Origin: Pseudolabrys sp.
GTDB taxonomy: Bacteria > Pseudomonadota > Alphaproteobacteria > Rhizobiales > Xanthobacteraceae
Length of the DNA: 64,000 bases
Direction of reading: 5' to 3'
Assembly: GCA_017849615.1 (NCBI GenBank)
Contig: JAFIGS010000004.1
Span: forward strand, 124,001 to 188,000
The position numbers and the translations under genes were made by a program. How positions within the stretch are numbered: the first letter of the stretch is position 1; each line of letters opens with the position of its first letter. This document shows positions 53,628-62,992 of this stretch, in pieces. The notes beneath the pieces are model-generated. The model searched no databases, was not told the DNA's origin, and was given only the letters and a program-made list of their open reading frames with translations.

Positions 53628-56600
53628 TCTGCGGCCTCCAGTTTGGTCGATGCGGCGACGGTGAGAGGTTGGTGTTGGTCGGCTGCGGGCTTGTCGAGCC
53701 AATCCACCGCCTTCATCTTGCGCACGATGACGAATTCGTCGCGGTTAGTGCCGATCGTCCCGTAGTAGTTGAAGCCGTAGGCCTGCTGGGCGTAGCCGCC
53801 GATCATGTGCGTCGGCTTGACGACGACGCGCGTCACCGAGTTGTGGATGCCGCCGCGCTGGCCGGTCACTTCCGAGCCCGGTACGTTCACAATCTTCTCC
53901 TGCGCGTGATACATCAGGCACATGCCGTCCTTGACGCGCTGGGAGACGACGGCGCGCGCGACGAGCGCCCCGTTCGCGTTGTAGGCCTCGATCCAGTCAT
54001 TGTCGGCGATGCCAGCTTGCCTCGCGTCGTTCTCGCTGATCCAGACGATCGGCCCGCCGCGCGACAAGGTCAGCATCATCAGGTTGTCGGTGTAGGTGGA
54101 GTGGATGCCCCATTTCTGATGCGGCGTGATGAAGTTGAGGACGATCTGCTTCTCGCCGTTGGGCTTGGTGTCGATTACCGGTTTGACGGCTTTCAGGTCG
54201 ACCGGCGGCCGATAGACGCAGAGCGCCTCGCCGAAGGCCCGCATCCACAGGTGATCCTGGTAGAGCTGCTGGCGGCCGGAGAGGGTCCGCCACGGGATCA
54301 GTTCGTGGACGTTGGTGTAGCCGGCGTTGTAGCAGACCTTCTCGGATTCAAGCCCCGACCAGGTCGGCGCCGAGATGATCTTGCGCGGCTGCGCAACCAC
54401 GTCGCGGAAGCGGATCTTCTCGTCCTCCTTGGGGATGGCAAGATGGGTGTGGTCGCGGCCGGTGGTCTTGGACAGCGCGTCCCAGGCTTTCACCGCGACC
54501 TCGCCATTGGTCTCCGGCGCCAGCGACAGGATCACCTCGGTCGCATCGATGTCGCTGTCGATGCGGGCAAGGCCCTTGGTCGGGCCGTCCGTCACCTCGC
54601 CGTTGAGGCGCTTCAAGAGCTCGACCTCGTGCTCGGTGTTCCAGGCCATGCCCTTCACGGCATTGCCGAGCTTCTCCATTAGCGGCCCGAGCGCGGTGAA
54701 GCGCTCATAGATGTGCGGATAGTCGCGCTCGACCACCGCCACCGCCGGCATGGTCTTGCCGGGGATCGGCTCGATCTCGCCCTTCTTCCAGTCCTTGACG
54801 TCGAAGGGTTGCGCGATCTCGCCGGCCGAGTCGTGCTGGATCGGCGTGAGCACCACATCCTTCTCGACGCCGAGCACTTCCGGCGCGACGCGCGAGAACG
54901 CTTTCGCGATCGCCTTGTAGATCTCCCAGTCGCTTTTCGCCTCCCACACCGGGTCCACCGCGGAGGTCAGCGGATGGATGAAGGGATGCATGTCCGACGT
55001 GTTGAGATCGTTCTTCTCGTACCAGGTGGCGGTCGGCAGCACGATGTCGGAGTAGACGCAGGTCGTCGACATGCGGAAGTCGAGCGTCACGAGGAGGTCG
55101 AGTTTCCCCTTCGGCGCGTCGTCGTGCCAGGCGACTTCCTGCGGCTTCTTGTGGCCCATTTCGCCGAGGTCCTTGCCCTGCACGCCATGCGTGGTGCCGA
55201 GCAGGTGCTTGAGGAAATACTCGTGGCCCTTGCCGGACGAGCCGAGCAGGTTGGAGCGCCATACGAACATATTGCGCGGCCAGTTGTCCGGGTGATCCGG
55301 GTCCTCGCAGGACATCTGCAACTCGCCGGACTTCAGCGCCCTGGCGACATAGTCCTTCGGATCGAGGCCTGCGGCCGCCGCCTTCTTGGCGATCTCGAGC
55401 GGGTTCTGCCGGAGCTGCGGTGCCGACGGCAGCCAGCCCATGCGCTCGGCGCGCACATTGTAGTCGATCAGCGCGCCATCCCACGGACCGGCCGGCGCGG
55501 TCGGCGACAGGATCTCGTCGATGCCGACGGTCTCGTAGCGCCACTGGTCGGTATGCGCATAGAAGAACGACGTCGAGTTCATCTGGCGCGGCGGCCGGCC
55601 CCAGTCGAGACCGAAGGCAAGCGGCAGCCATCCGGACTGCGGTCGCAACTTCTCCTGTCCGACATAATGCGACCAGCCGCCGCCCGATTGACCGACGCAA
55701 CCGCACATCACCAGCATGTTGATGACGCCGCGGTAGTTCATGTCGGCGTGATACCAGTGGTTCATCGCCGCGCCGATGATGACCATGGAGCGGCCATTGG
55801 TCTTCTCGGCATTGAGCGCGAATTCGCGCGCGGTGGTGATGATCTGGTCGCGCGGCACGCCGGTGATCTTCTCCGCCCAGGCCGGCGTGTAGGGCACGTT
55901 GGCGTCATAGGACGTCGCGACATGATCGCCGCCGAAGCCGCGGTCGAGGCCGTAATTGGCGACGAACAGATCGTAGACGGTCGCGACCAGCCTCTCGCCG
56001 TCCTTCAGCGCGACGAGCTTGGCCGGCACCTTGCGCACCAGAACGCTCGGATGGTCGGTGCCGGCGAAGTGGTCGTGCTCGCGATTGCCGAAATAGGGGA
56101 AGGCGACATCGGCCAGCTCATCGCGATCCTCGGCGAAAGTGAGCTGCAGCCTGGTGGCTTCGCCGTCGGACTTCTTCTCCTCGAGATTCCACTTGCCCTT
56201 TTCGCCCCAGCGGAAGCCGATCGAACCGCGCGGCGCGACGATGGATTTGCTCGTCTCGTCGAAGGCGACCGTCTTCCATTCCGGATTGTTGGTCTCATTG
56301 AGATCGCCCGTGAAGTCGGAGGCGCGCAGGAGCCGCCCGGGCACCAGTTTGCCGTCCTGCTTCACAAGTTCCACCAGCATCGGCATATCCGTGTACTGGC
56401 GGACATAGTCCTGGAAATACTTGGCCTGCCGGTCGAGATGGAATTCGCGCAGGATGACATGCCCCATCGCCATGGCGAGCGCGGCGTCGGTGCCTTGCTT
56501 CACCGAGATCCACAGATCGGCGAACTTGGAGGCTTCCGAATAGTCCGGGCAGATGACGACGCTCTTGGCGCCGCGATAGCGCGCTTCGGTATAGAAGTGG

Positions 56601-57391
56601 GCGTCCGGCGTGCGCGTTTGCGGCACGTTGGAGCCCCACAATATGAGGAAGCCGGAATTGTACCAGTCGGCGCTCTCGGGAACGTCGGTCTGCTCCCCCC
56701 AGGTCTGTGGCGAGGCCGGCGGCAGGTCGCAGTACCAGTCGTAGAACGACATGCAGACGCCGCCGAGCAGCGACAGGTAGCGCGAACCCGCGGCATAGGA
56801 GACCATCGACATCGCCGGGATCGGTGAGAAGCCGATGACGCGGTCGGGGCCGTGTTTCTTCACCGTATAGGCGTTGGCCGCGGCGATGATCTCGGTGACT
56901 TCATCCCAGTGCGCGCGCACGAAGCCGCCGAGGCCGCGCTTGGCCGTATAGGCCTCGCGCTTCGTGGGGTCCTCGACGATGGAAGCCCAGGCGGCGACCG
57001 GCGTGCGCAGCACGCGGGCTTCGCGCCACAGCTTGAGAAGCCGCGAGCGCACCAGCGGATACTTCACGCGGTTGCCGGAGTAGAGATACCAGGAGTAGCT
57101 GGCGCCGCGCGAACAGCCGCGCGGCTCATGGTTCGGCAGTTCCGGCCGCGTGCGCGGATAATCGGTCTGCTGCGTCTCCCAAGTGACGATGCCGCCCTTG
57201 ACGTAGATTTTCCACGAGCACGAGCCGGTGCAGTTGGCGCCGTGCGTGGAGCGCACGATCTTGTCGTGCTGCCAGCGTTTGCGGTAGCCGTCTTCCCAGC
57301 GCCGGTCCTCGTCGGTGACGATGCCGTGGCCGTTGGAAAACGGCTCGGCGCCGCGTTTGAAGAAGGTCAGTCGGTCGAGAAAGTGACTCAT
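53624..57391 (-). CDS. narG: Respiratory nitrate reductase alpha subunit NarG
   Basis: 1255 residues, the standard membrane-bound NarG length. The FS0 motif is HGANCTGSCSWKIY with a later Cys at PRGCSRG. The Mo-bisMGD core has the substrate-site Asp in SADWYNSGFLILWGSN. The C-terminal molybdopterin dinucleotide domain contains SRGGPIVW and VTGQRGG. The N-terminus lacks a Tat signal; it begins SHFLDRLTFFKR like the vestigial NarG leader, so it faces the cytoplasm. First of narGHJI, 12 bases after narK. Confidence 0.98.
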   Translation of the reverse strand: MSHFLDRLTFFKRGAEPFSNGHGIVTDEDRRWEDGYRKRWQHDKIVRSTHGANCTGSCSWKIYVKGGIVTWETQQTDYPRTRPELPNHEPRGCSRGASYSWYLYSGNRVKYPLVRSRLLKLWREARVLRTPVAAWASIVEDPTKREAYTAKRGLGGFVRAHWDEVTEIIAAANAYTVKKHGPDRVIGFSPIPAMSMVSYAAGSRYLSLLGGVCMSFYDWYCDLPPASPQTWGEQTDVPESADWYNSGFLILWGSNVPQTRTPDAHFYTEARYRGAKSVVICPDYSEASKFADLWISVKQGTDAALAMAMGHVILREFHLDRQAKYFQDYVRQYTDMPMLVELVKQDGKLVPGRLLRASDFTGDLNETNNPEWKTVAFDETSKSIVAPRGSIGFRWGEKGKWNLEEKKSDGEATRLQLTFAEDRDELADVAFPYFGNREHDHFAGTDHPSVLVRKVPAKLVALKDGERLVATVYDLFVANYGLDRGFGGDHVATSYDANVPYTPAWAEKITGVPRDQIITTAREFALNAEKTNGRSMVIIGAAMNHWYHADMNYRGVINMLVMCGCVGQSGGGWSHYVGQEKLRPQSGWLPLAFGLDWGRPPRQMNSTSFFYAHTDQWRYETVGIDEILSPTAPAGPWDGALIDYNVRAERMGWLPSAPQLRQNPLEIAKKAAAAGLDPKDYVARALKSGELQMSCEDPDHPDNWPRNMFVWRSNLLGSSGKGHEYFLKHLLGTTHGVQGKDLGEMGHKKPQEVAWHDDAPKGKLDLLVTLDFRMSTTCVYSDIVLPTATWYEKNDLNTSDMHPFIHPLTSAVDPVWEAKSDWEIYKAIAKAFSRVAPEVLGVEKDVVLTPIQHDSAGEIAQPFDVKDWKKGEIEPIPGKTMPAVAVVERDYPHIYERFTALGPLMEKLGNAVKGMAWNTEHEVELLKRLNGEVTDGPTKGLARIDSDIDATEVILSLAPETNGEVAVKAWDALSKTTGRDHTHLAIPKEDEKIRFRDVVAQPRKIISAPTWSGLESEKVCYNAGYTNVHELIPWRTLSGRQQLYQDHLWMRAFGEALCVYRPPVDLKAVKPVIDTKPNGEKQIVLNFITPHQKWGIHSTYTDNLMMLTLSRGGPIVWISENDARQAGIADNDWIEAYNANGALVARAVVSQRVKDGMCLMYHAQEKIVNVPGSEVTGQRGGIHNSVTRVVVKPTHMIGGYAQQAYGFNYYGTIGTNRDEFVIVRKMKAVDWLDKPAADQHQPLTVAASTKLEAAE

Positions 57392-57403
57392 CGTCCGGAA
57401 TCC

Positions 57404-60163
57404 TTATTGGGCCGGTTGCGGCGCGAGGGGCGGGCGCGGAGCGGAGGGCGGCAGCGTGGTGCCGTGCTCGATATCGTAGAGCAGGCCGCCGCGGCGCGTG
57501 TAGAACGCCCAGGTGATGACGAGGCAGCTAACGTAGAACATCAGGAAGCCCCACAGCGCCGCTTCGACGCCGCCGGTCATGGCGAGCGACGTGCCGTAGG
57601 ATTTCGGGACGAAGAAGGCACCGAAGGCCGCGATCGCCGAGGTGAAGCCGGTGATGGCCGCCGATTCCTTCTCCGCCTGGCGCAGCCGCGTATCGCGGTC
57701 CGCGGTCGGCATCAGCCGGTCCATCTCCTTGCGCATGATGTTGGGGATCATCTGGAAGGTCGACGCATTGCCGACGCCGGCCGCGAAGAACAGCACCAAG
57801 AACATCGCGAAGAAGCCCCAGAAGGCATAAGGCTGGTTCTTGATGCCGAGGAAGTACAGCACTCCGGCGACGCCGATCATCATCAGCACCCACACCCACA
57901 TGGTGACGCGGCCGCCGCCATATTTGTCCGACAGCCAGCCGGTCGCCGATCGCGACAGCGCGCCGACCAGAGGCCCGAGGAAGACAAAGGGCAGGGCGTC
58001 GATCGCGGGGAACTGCGTCTTGGCGAGCAGCGGGAAGCCGGCGGAGTAGCCGATGAAGGAGCCGAAAGTCCCGGTGTAGAGCCAGCACATCAGCCAGTTG
58101 TGCTTGCGCTCGAAGATCACCGCCTGTTCGGAGAACGACGCCTTGGCCGAGGCGATGTCGTTCATGCCGAACCAGCAGGCAAACGCGCTGGCGGCGATGA
58201 ACGGCACCCAGATGAAGCCGGCGTTCTGCAGCCACATCTTGCCGGTCGCGCCGATCGGCTGCGGATCGCCGCCGAGGAAGCCGAACACGCCGGCGGTGAT
58301 GGCGATCGGAATGACGAACTGCACGACGCTGACGCCGAGATTGCCGAGGCCGGCATTGAGCGCCAGCGCGTTGCCTTTCTCCTTCTTCGGGAAGAAGAAG
58401 GAGATGTTGGCCATCGACGAGGCGAAGTTGCCGCCACCGAGACCGCAGAGCAGCGCGAGGATCAGGAACACGACATAAGGCGTGTTCGGATTCTGCACGG
58501 CATAGCCGATGCCGACGGCCGGGATCATCAGCGACCAGGTCGCCACCGTGGTCCACAGCCGGCCGCCGAAGATCGGCACCATGAAAGAGTAGAAAATGCG
58601 CAGCGTGGCGCCGGAGATGCCGGGCAGCGCTGCCAGCCAGAACAGTTGATCGGTTGTGAAGGTGAAGCCGACCGCGGGCAGCTTCGCCACCACGACCGAC
58701 CACACCTGCCAGACCGCGAAGGACAGGAGCAGAGCCGGGATCGAGAGCCACAAGTTGCGCTTGGCAATGGCGCGGCCGCTCTCTTTCCAGAACGTTTCGT
58801 CTTCCGGCCGCCAGTCGGTAAGGATCTTGCCGGACAGGGCGCCGACGTGTTCGGGACCGTGGATCTCCTGCATCTCGGGGAGTTCGGGCAACTTGGCCAG
58901 CGCTGCACCGACGACTCCGCGCTCCATCTGCCGGATGGCAAGATGCATCCAGATCAGGGCGCCGGTCACGAGGAGGAAGAGCAGCATGAAGCAACTCGTC
59001 CACACGCCGGTCAGATCGTTGAGCGCGCCGAAAGCGATCGGCAGCACGAAGCCGCCGAGCCCGCCGATCATGCCGACGAGGCCGCCGACCGAACCGACAT
59101 TCTTCGGATAATAGACCGGGATGTGCTTGTAGACGGCCGCCTTGCCGAGCGCCATGAAGAAGCCGAGCACGAACACCGTGACGATGAAGAGCGGAAGCCC
59201 CATCTCCATGTGGAAGGCGATCGGCCCGTTGATGCCACGTATGACATAGTCGGTTGGCGGATAGGCCAGAACGAAAGTGCAGACGACGCTGACCATGAAG
59301 GTCCAGTACATCACCCGCCGGGCGCCGTAGCGATCGGACAGGTGGCCGCCATAGATGCGGAAGATGCTGGCCGGTAGCGAGAACATCGCCGCGGCCATGC
59401 CGGCGGTCTTGATGTCCACGCCATAGACGCTGATCAGGTAGCGCGGCAGCCACAGCGACAGCGCGACGAAAGCGCCGAACACAAAGAAGTAATAAAGTGA
59501 GAAGCGCCAGACTTGGATGCTCTTGAGCGGCGCGAGTTCGAGCCAGGCGCTGGTCGCCTTTTCGCCGCGGGCGCGGCGGGCGCGTAGCACCGGATCGTCG
59601 GTGGTGGTGAACCAGAACACGATCGCCATGACGGCGATGCCGGCGGCCCAGATTTGCGCCGTGACCTGCCAGCCATAGGCAACCAACACGAAGGGCGCGA
59701 TGAACTTGGTCACCGCGGCGCCGGCATTGCCCGCGCCGAAGATGCCGAGGGCGGTGCCCTGCTTCTCGGTCGGGTACCAGCGCGACACGTAAGCGACGCC
59801 GACCGCGAAGGAGCCGCCGGCAATGCCGACGCCGAGCGCGGCAAGCAGCATCTGCGGATAAGTCTGCGCGTAGGAGAGCAGGAAGGTCGCAACCGCCGCG
59901 GCCAGCATGGTCATGGTGTAGACGACGCGGCCGCCGTACTGGTCGGTCCAGATGCCGAGTGCGAGACGGATCAGCGAGCCGGTAAGGATTGGCGTGCCGA
60001 CCAGAAGACCGAACTGTGTTTCCGAAAGATTGAGCTGTTGTTTGATCTGGACGCCGATGATGGCGAAGATGGTCCAGACCGCGAAACACACCGTGAAGGC
60101 GATGGTCGACATCCACAAGGCCTGGCTTTGGCCCGGTATCGATTTCGCAGTGTCCGTCGGCAT
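57404..60163 (-). CDS. narK: Fused NarK1-NarK2 nitrate/nitrite transporter
   Basis: 919 residues with two complete MFS domains. Domain 1 (about 15-430) has GLLVGTPILTGSLIRLALG and GGSFAVGVAYVSRWYP. Domain 2 (about 470-885) repeats the scheme with LGGGNFASSMANISFFFP. A cytoplasmic linker of about 40 residues joins them. In Paracoccus-like fused NarK, one half couples nitrate to protons and the other exchanges nitrate for nitrite. It leads the operon; three FNR-type boxes lie upstream. The frame is intact across the junction. Confidence 0.95.
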   Translation of the reverse strand: MPTDTAKSIPGQSQALWMSTIAFTVCFAVWTIFAIIGVQIKQQLNLSETQFGLLVGTPILTGSLIRLALGIWTDQYGGRVVYTMTMLAAAVATFLLSYAQTYPQMLLAALGVGIAGGSFAVGVAYVSRWYPTEKQGTALGIFGAGNAGAAVTKFIAPFVLVAYGWQVTAQIWAAGIAVMAIVFWFTTTDDPVLRARRARGEKATSAWLELAPLKSIQVWRFSLYYFFVFGAFVALSLWLPRYLISVYGVDIKTAGMAAAMFSLPASIFRIYGGHLSDRYGARRVMYWTFMVSVVCTFVLAYPPTDYVIRGINGPIAFHMEMGLPLFIVTVFVLGFFMALGKAAVYKHIPVYYPKNVGSVGGLVGMIGGLGGFVLPIAFGALNDLTGVWTSCFMLLFLLVTGALIWMHLAIRQMERGVVGAALAKLPELPEMQEIHGPEHVGALSGKILTDWRPEDETFWKESGRAIAKRNLWLSIPALLLSFAVWQVWSVVVAKLPAVGFTFTTDQLFWLAALPGISGATLRIFYSFMVPIFGGRLWTTVATWSLMIPAVGIGYAVQNPNTPYVVFLILALLCGLGGGNFASSMANISFFFPKKEKGNALALNAGLGNLGVSVVQFVIPIAITAGVFGFLGGDPQPIGATGKMWLQNAGFIWVPFIAASAFACWFGMNDIASAKASFSEQAVIFERKHNWLMCWLYTGTFGSFIGYSAGFPLLAKTQFPAIDALPFVFLGPLVGALSRSATGWLSDKYGGGRVTMWVWVLMMIGVAGVLYFLGIKNQPYAFWGFFAMFLVLFFAAGVGNASTFQMIPNIMRKEMDRLMPTADRDTRLRQAEKESAAITGFTSAIAAFGAFFVPKSYGTSLAMTGGVEAALWGFLMFYVSCLVITWAFYTRRGGLLYDIEHGTTLPPSAPRPPLAPQPAQ

Positions 60164-60225
60164 GACGTTCTCCGTTCGCGAATGAAATCTCGCGAGCAGG
60201 AAGCCTCACCGAGCACGATGATACT

Positions 60226-60330
60226 TTGAGGTTGATCAACTCGACTGGTAATAGTGTCGAATTGTCCCAGTATTGATTGATGGGTATCGAATGTTTGATA
60301 TAGTAAGTTCTGTCGCTTGATACTAGTCAA
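60226..60330. promoter_or_regulatory. Three FNR/NNR-type boxes between narK and the Crp/Fnr gene
   Basis: Box 1 at 60226-60239 is TTGAG-GTTG-ATCAA, 63 bases from narK. Box 2 at 60277-60290 is TTGAT-GGGT-ATCGA. Box 3 at 60317-60330 is TTGAT-ACTA-GTCAA. Each differs from TTGAT-N4-ATCAA at one position. Box 1 suits activation of narK; box 3 lies 46 bases before the regulator start and may give autoregulation. Confidence 0.75.
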
Positions 60331-60375
60331 GCGCTCGACAATGCGCCTGACGTAATGACTCGGGAGAACTGGAAA

Positions 60376-61068
60376 ATGTCGCTTCGGCGATCCGATGTGC
60401 CATCGATTCGTGCTTTGCCGTTGTTCCAGCAGATGTCGGAGCAGGCCCTTGCCGATCTGATGGCGCAGTCGATGCTGCAGCGCTTTCCCGCGCGCGCCGA
60501 CCTCATCCGGGAAGGGGAGTTGCCCGACTTTCTCTACATCGTCGTCGAAGGCGCGGTCGATCTGTACGCGACCCGCGACGGCGAAGAAACGACGATCGAT
60601 ATCGTCTATCCGCCATCGAGCTTCATTCTGGCCGCGGTCATGCGTGACGAGCCGTGGCTCAAATCGGCGCGGACCCTGACGCCGTCGCAGATCCTGATGA
60701 TTCCGTCGCAGGTGGTGCGCGACACATTCAGTCGCGATTCGGCTTTCGCGCGCGGCATCGTCGATGAACTGGCGAAACGCTATCGCGCCGTAACTCGTGT
60801 TCTCAAGAACGACCGTATGCGCTCATCGACGGAGCGGCTTGCCAACTGGATTTTGGGCATGGCGCAGCGCGCGGGCAGCAACGCGTTCGAACTGCCGCTC
60901 GAGAAGCGAAAGCTCGCCTCGTTCCTCGGCATGACGCCGGAAAGCTATTCGCGTAGCATTGCCGTGCTGGAGAAGCATGGCGTGCGCAGCCAGGGCGCGA
61001 TGATCACGATCGACGATCCGGCCGGCCTTGCGGAATTCGCCAAGCCATCGGCAATCGAGGCCGACTGA
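60376..61068 (+). CDS. Crp/Fnr-family regulator of nitrate respiration (NarR/DNR-like)
   Basis: 230 residues. A cyclic-nucleotide-binding-like sensor domain (LFQQMSEQALADLM, FLYIVVEGAVDLYA) and a C-terminal helix-turn-helix with FLGMTPESYSRSIAVLEKHGV. The N-terminus lacks the four Fe-S cysteines of FNR, so it would not sense oxygen by itself; nitrate, nitrite or NO via haem are options in the NarR/DNR group. ATG 60376 has GGGAGA upstream (60355 is also in frame). It is divergent from narK and followed by nnrS. Confidence 0.88.
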   Translation: MSLRRSDVPSIRALPLFQQMSEQALADLMAQSMLQRFPARADLIREGELPDFLYIVVEGAVDLYATRDGEETTIDIVYPPSSFILAAVMRDEPWLKSARTLTPSQILMIPSQVVRDTFSRDSAFARGIVDELAKRYRAVTRVLKNDRMRSSTERLANWILGMAQRAGSNAFELPLEKRKLASFLGMTPESYSRSIAVLEKHGVRSQGAMITIDDPAGLAEFAKPSAIEAD

Positions 61069-61080
61069 CGCGCTCTGATA

Positions 61081-61097
61081 TTTGTCAACGCATTGAA
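61081..61097. promoter_or_regulatory. 17-base motif upstream of nnrS
   Basis: tttgtcaacgcattgaa lies 49 bases before nnrS and matches the motif at 31177-31193 at 16 of 17 positions. It contains an imperfect tcaacg/cgttga dyad. It does not fit TTGAT-N4-ATCAA. Confidence 0.5.
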
Positions 61098-61146
61098 CCG
61101 GGTGCTGCCCCACGGTGCCGGCGTAACGCAAGCCGGGACCATACCC

Positions 61147-62358
61147 ATGTCGAACGCCGCCATCTCGAATCCTTCCCTTGATCGCCGCCGCCGCTATGCC
61201 GGGCCGGCTCTGTTCTCCTATGGGTTCCGCGTCTTCTTTCTGTGCGCGGCCTTGTGGGCGGCGTTCGGCGTGCTCATCTGGCTGCCGATCTATCTGGGCT
61301 ATGTGCCTTTCGTCACCGCCTTCGGACCGCATGACTGGCACGTGCACGAGATGATTTTCGGTTATGCGGCGGCGGCAATCGCCGGCTTCCTGCTCACGGC
61401 AATTCCGAACTGGACCGGACGATTGCCGGTGAATGGCTGGCCGCTGGCGGGGCTTGCGGCGTTATGGCTGGCGGGCCGTATCGCCATTCTGGTGTCGGCG
61501 AATCTGGGGCCGCTGCTCACCGCGGCGATCGACGTGTCGTTTCTCGCGACATTGGCGTTCGTCTGTGCCCGCGAGATTATCGCGGGGAAGAACTGGCGTA
61601 ACCTGCGCGTGCTCGGCGTCATTGCGGCGTTGACCGTGGCCAATGTGTTTTTTCACGCCGAGGTTCATGTGATTGGCGCGGCCGATTACAGTTTGCGGCT
61701 CGCGTTGTCGACGGTGATCGTTCTCATTTCCCTGATCGGCGGCCGCATCGTGCCGAGTTTCACCAACAACTGGCTGGCGCGCAACAATCCGGGACGCATG
61801 CCGGTGCCGTTCTCGCGTTATGACGGGCTGACGCTGGCGGTGTCGATCCTGGCGTTGGCAGGGTGGATCGTCGCGCCGACCGGCGAATGGGCCGGCGCCG
61901 CGCTGTTGGCCGCCGGAGCGATGCAGGCGTTCAGGCTATGGCGCTGGGTCGGCTACCGGGCGGCGGGCGACCCGTTGGTCCTGGTGCTGCACGTCGCCTA
62001 CGCCTTCGTGCCGCTCGGCTTCCTCCTGTCGGGGTTGTCGCCGGTGGCCGACGTGCCGGGGAGTGCCGGGATTCACGCCTGGGGAGCGGGAGCGGTCGGA
62101 CTGATGACGCTGGCGGTCATGACCCGAGCGTCGCTGGGGCACACCGGCCACGCCCTCCGCGCTGGCCTGGCAACGCAGGCGATCTACGCAATGGTGTTCA
62201 TCGGCGCCATTCTGCGTGTCGCGGCATCTCTAAGCGGCGATATCGCGGCTCTCGAAGCTGCGGGTGCGTTGTGGATCGGCGGTTTCGTAGTGTTTGCCGC
62301 AAGCTACGGTCCGATGCTGGTGCGTCGTCGCCCGGCCTGGGCCGAGGCGCGGTGCTGA
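61147..62358 (+). CDS. nnrS: NnrS family membrane protein
   Basis: 403 residues with about 12 membrane helices. NnrS features: FGPHDWHVHEMIFGYAAAAIAGFLLTAIPNWTG by its key residues His, His, Glu and the PNWTG end, GGRIVPSFTNNW and VMTRASLGHTGH. NnrS is a haem- and copper-containing protein linked to NO stress in denitrifiers; its reaction is not settled. ATG 61147 gives the usual N-terminus; the frame is open to 61093. 78 bases after the regulator. Confidence 0.93.
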   Translation: MSNAAISNPSLDRRRRYAGPALFSYGFRVFFLCAALWAAFGVLIWLPIYLGYVPFVTAFGPHDWHVHEMIFGYAAAAIAGFLLTAIPNWTGRLPVNGWPLAGLAALWLAGRIAILVSANLGPLLTAAIDVSFLATLAFVCAREIIAGKNWRNLRVLGVIAALTVANVFFHAEVHVIGAADYSLRLALSTVIVLISLIGGRIVPSFTNNWLARNNPGRMPVPFSRYDGLTLAVSILALAGWIVAPTGEWAGAALLAAGAMQAFRLWRWVGYRAAGDPLVLVLHVAYAFVPLGFLLSGLSPVADVPGSAGIHAWGAGAVGLMTLAVMTRASLGHTGHALRAGLATQAIYAMVFIGAILRVAASLSGDIAALEAAGALWIGGFVVFAASYGPMLVRRRPAWAEARC

Positions 62359-62535
62359 TCCAGTCCGAGGAGGGGCGGCGCTGAGCAGGCCGGCCAGCCT
62401 GGCGACGAGACGGTCGGGCCGGCGGGCGTGGGCAAGCACGGTAGCAAAATGTGGCGGCGCACCGTGCAGAAATGTTCACCTGCAAAAAGATTGCTTGAAC
62501 TGAAAAGCCAAGTCGTTCAATGACTTTAACGCCGT

Positions 62536-62612
<77 letters not shown>

Positions 62613-62992
62613 CTCCTCTTATACATCCATCCAAAGTATTGATTTGTTCTGCTGAAGTATTCGAGCCAGCGAAGGCTTGCTTCTTCTAAAGAAAACGTGT
62701 GGGCGGCGAAATCTCGCGTGATTGTCGAATTTTACGCCGCTTGCGGCTTCCAGCCGCAGATGTCTAATGATTTTCACGTTTAAAAGTTTGTAATGTCACG
62801 AGAAACAGTCGTTTGATCATTATCCAAGTATAAAAGATCATAATATATGTTTTATTCTTGTGTTTGCTGCGCCTTTGCACCAGAGTTAACGAGGAATTTA
62901 TAACTAAGACTTGCAAATATACGCCAGCACACGCTCGCTATGAGGGAAAAATGGCGCATCAGCAAGTCGCGTATTGAGCGGTCGCGTTGCGT
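62613..62992. other. AT-rich gap between tRNA-Pro and integrase
   Basis: 380 bases with clearly lower GC than the rest of the window, including stretches such as ttataactaagacttgcaa and aagatcataatatatg. No gene was recognised. A small hairpin gccgcttgcggc lies near 62742. It probably holds the attL core at its tRNA-proximal end and the integrase promoter. Confidence 0.55.

Noticed and set aside
56852..59377. 841-codon frame antisense to narG and narK
   Set aside because: It mirrors two certain genes, and its repetitive charged translation is typical of shadow frames.
57404..60163. Two separate narK genes joined by a sequencing error
   Set aside because: The frame is continuous through a plausible linker, and the same fusion is known in other denitrifiers.
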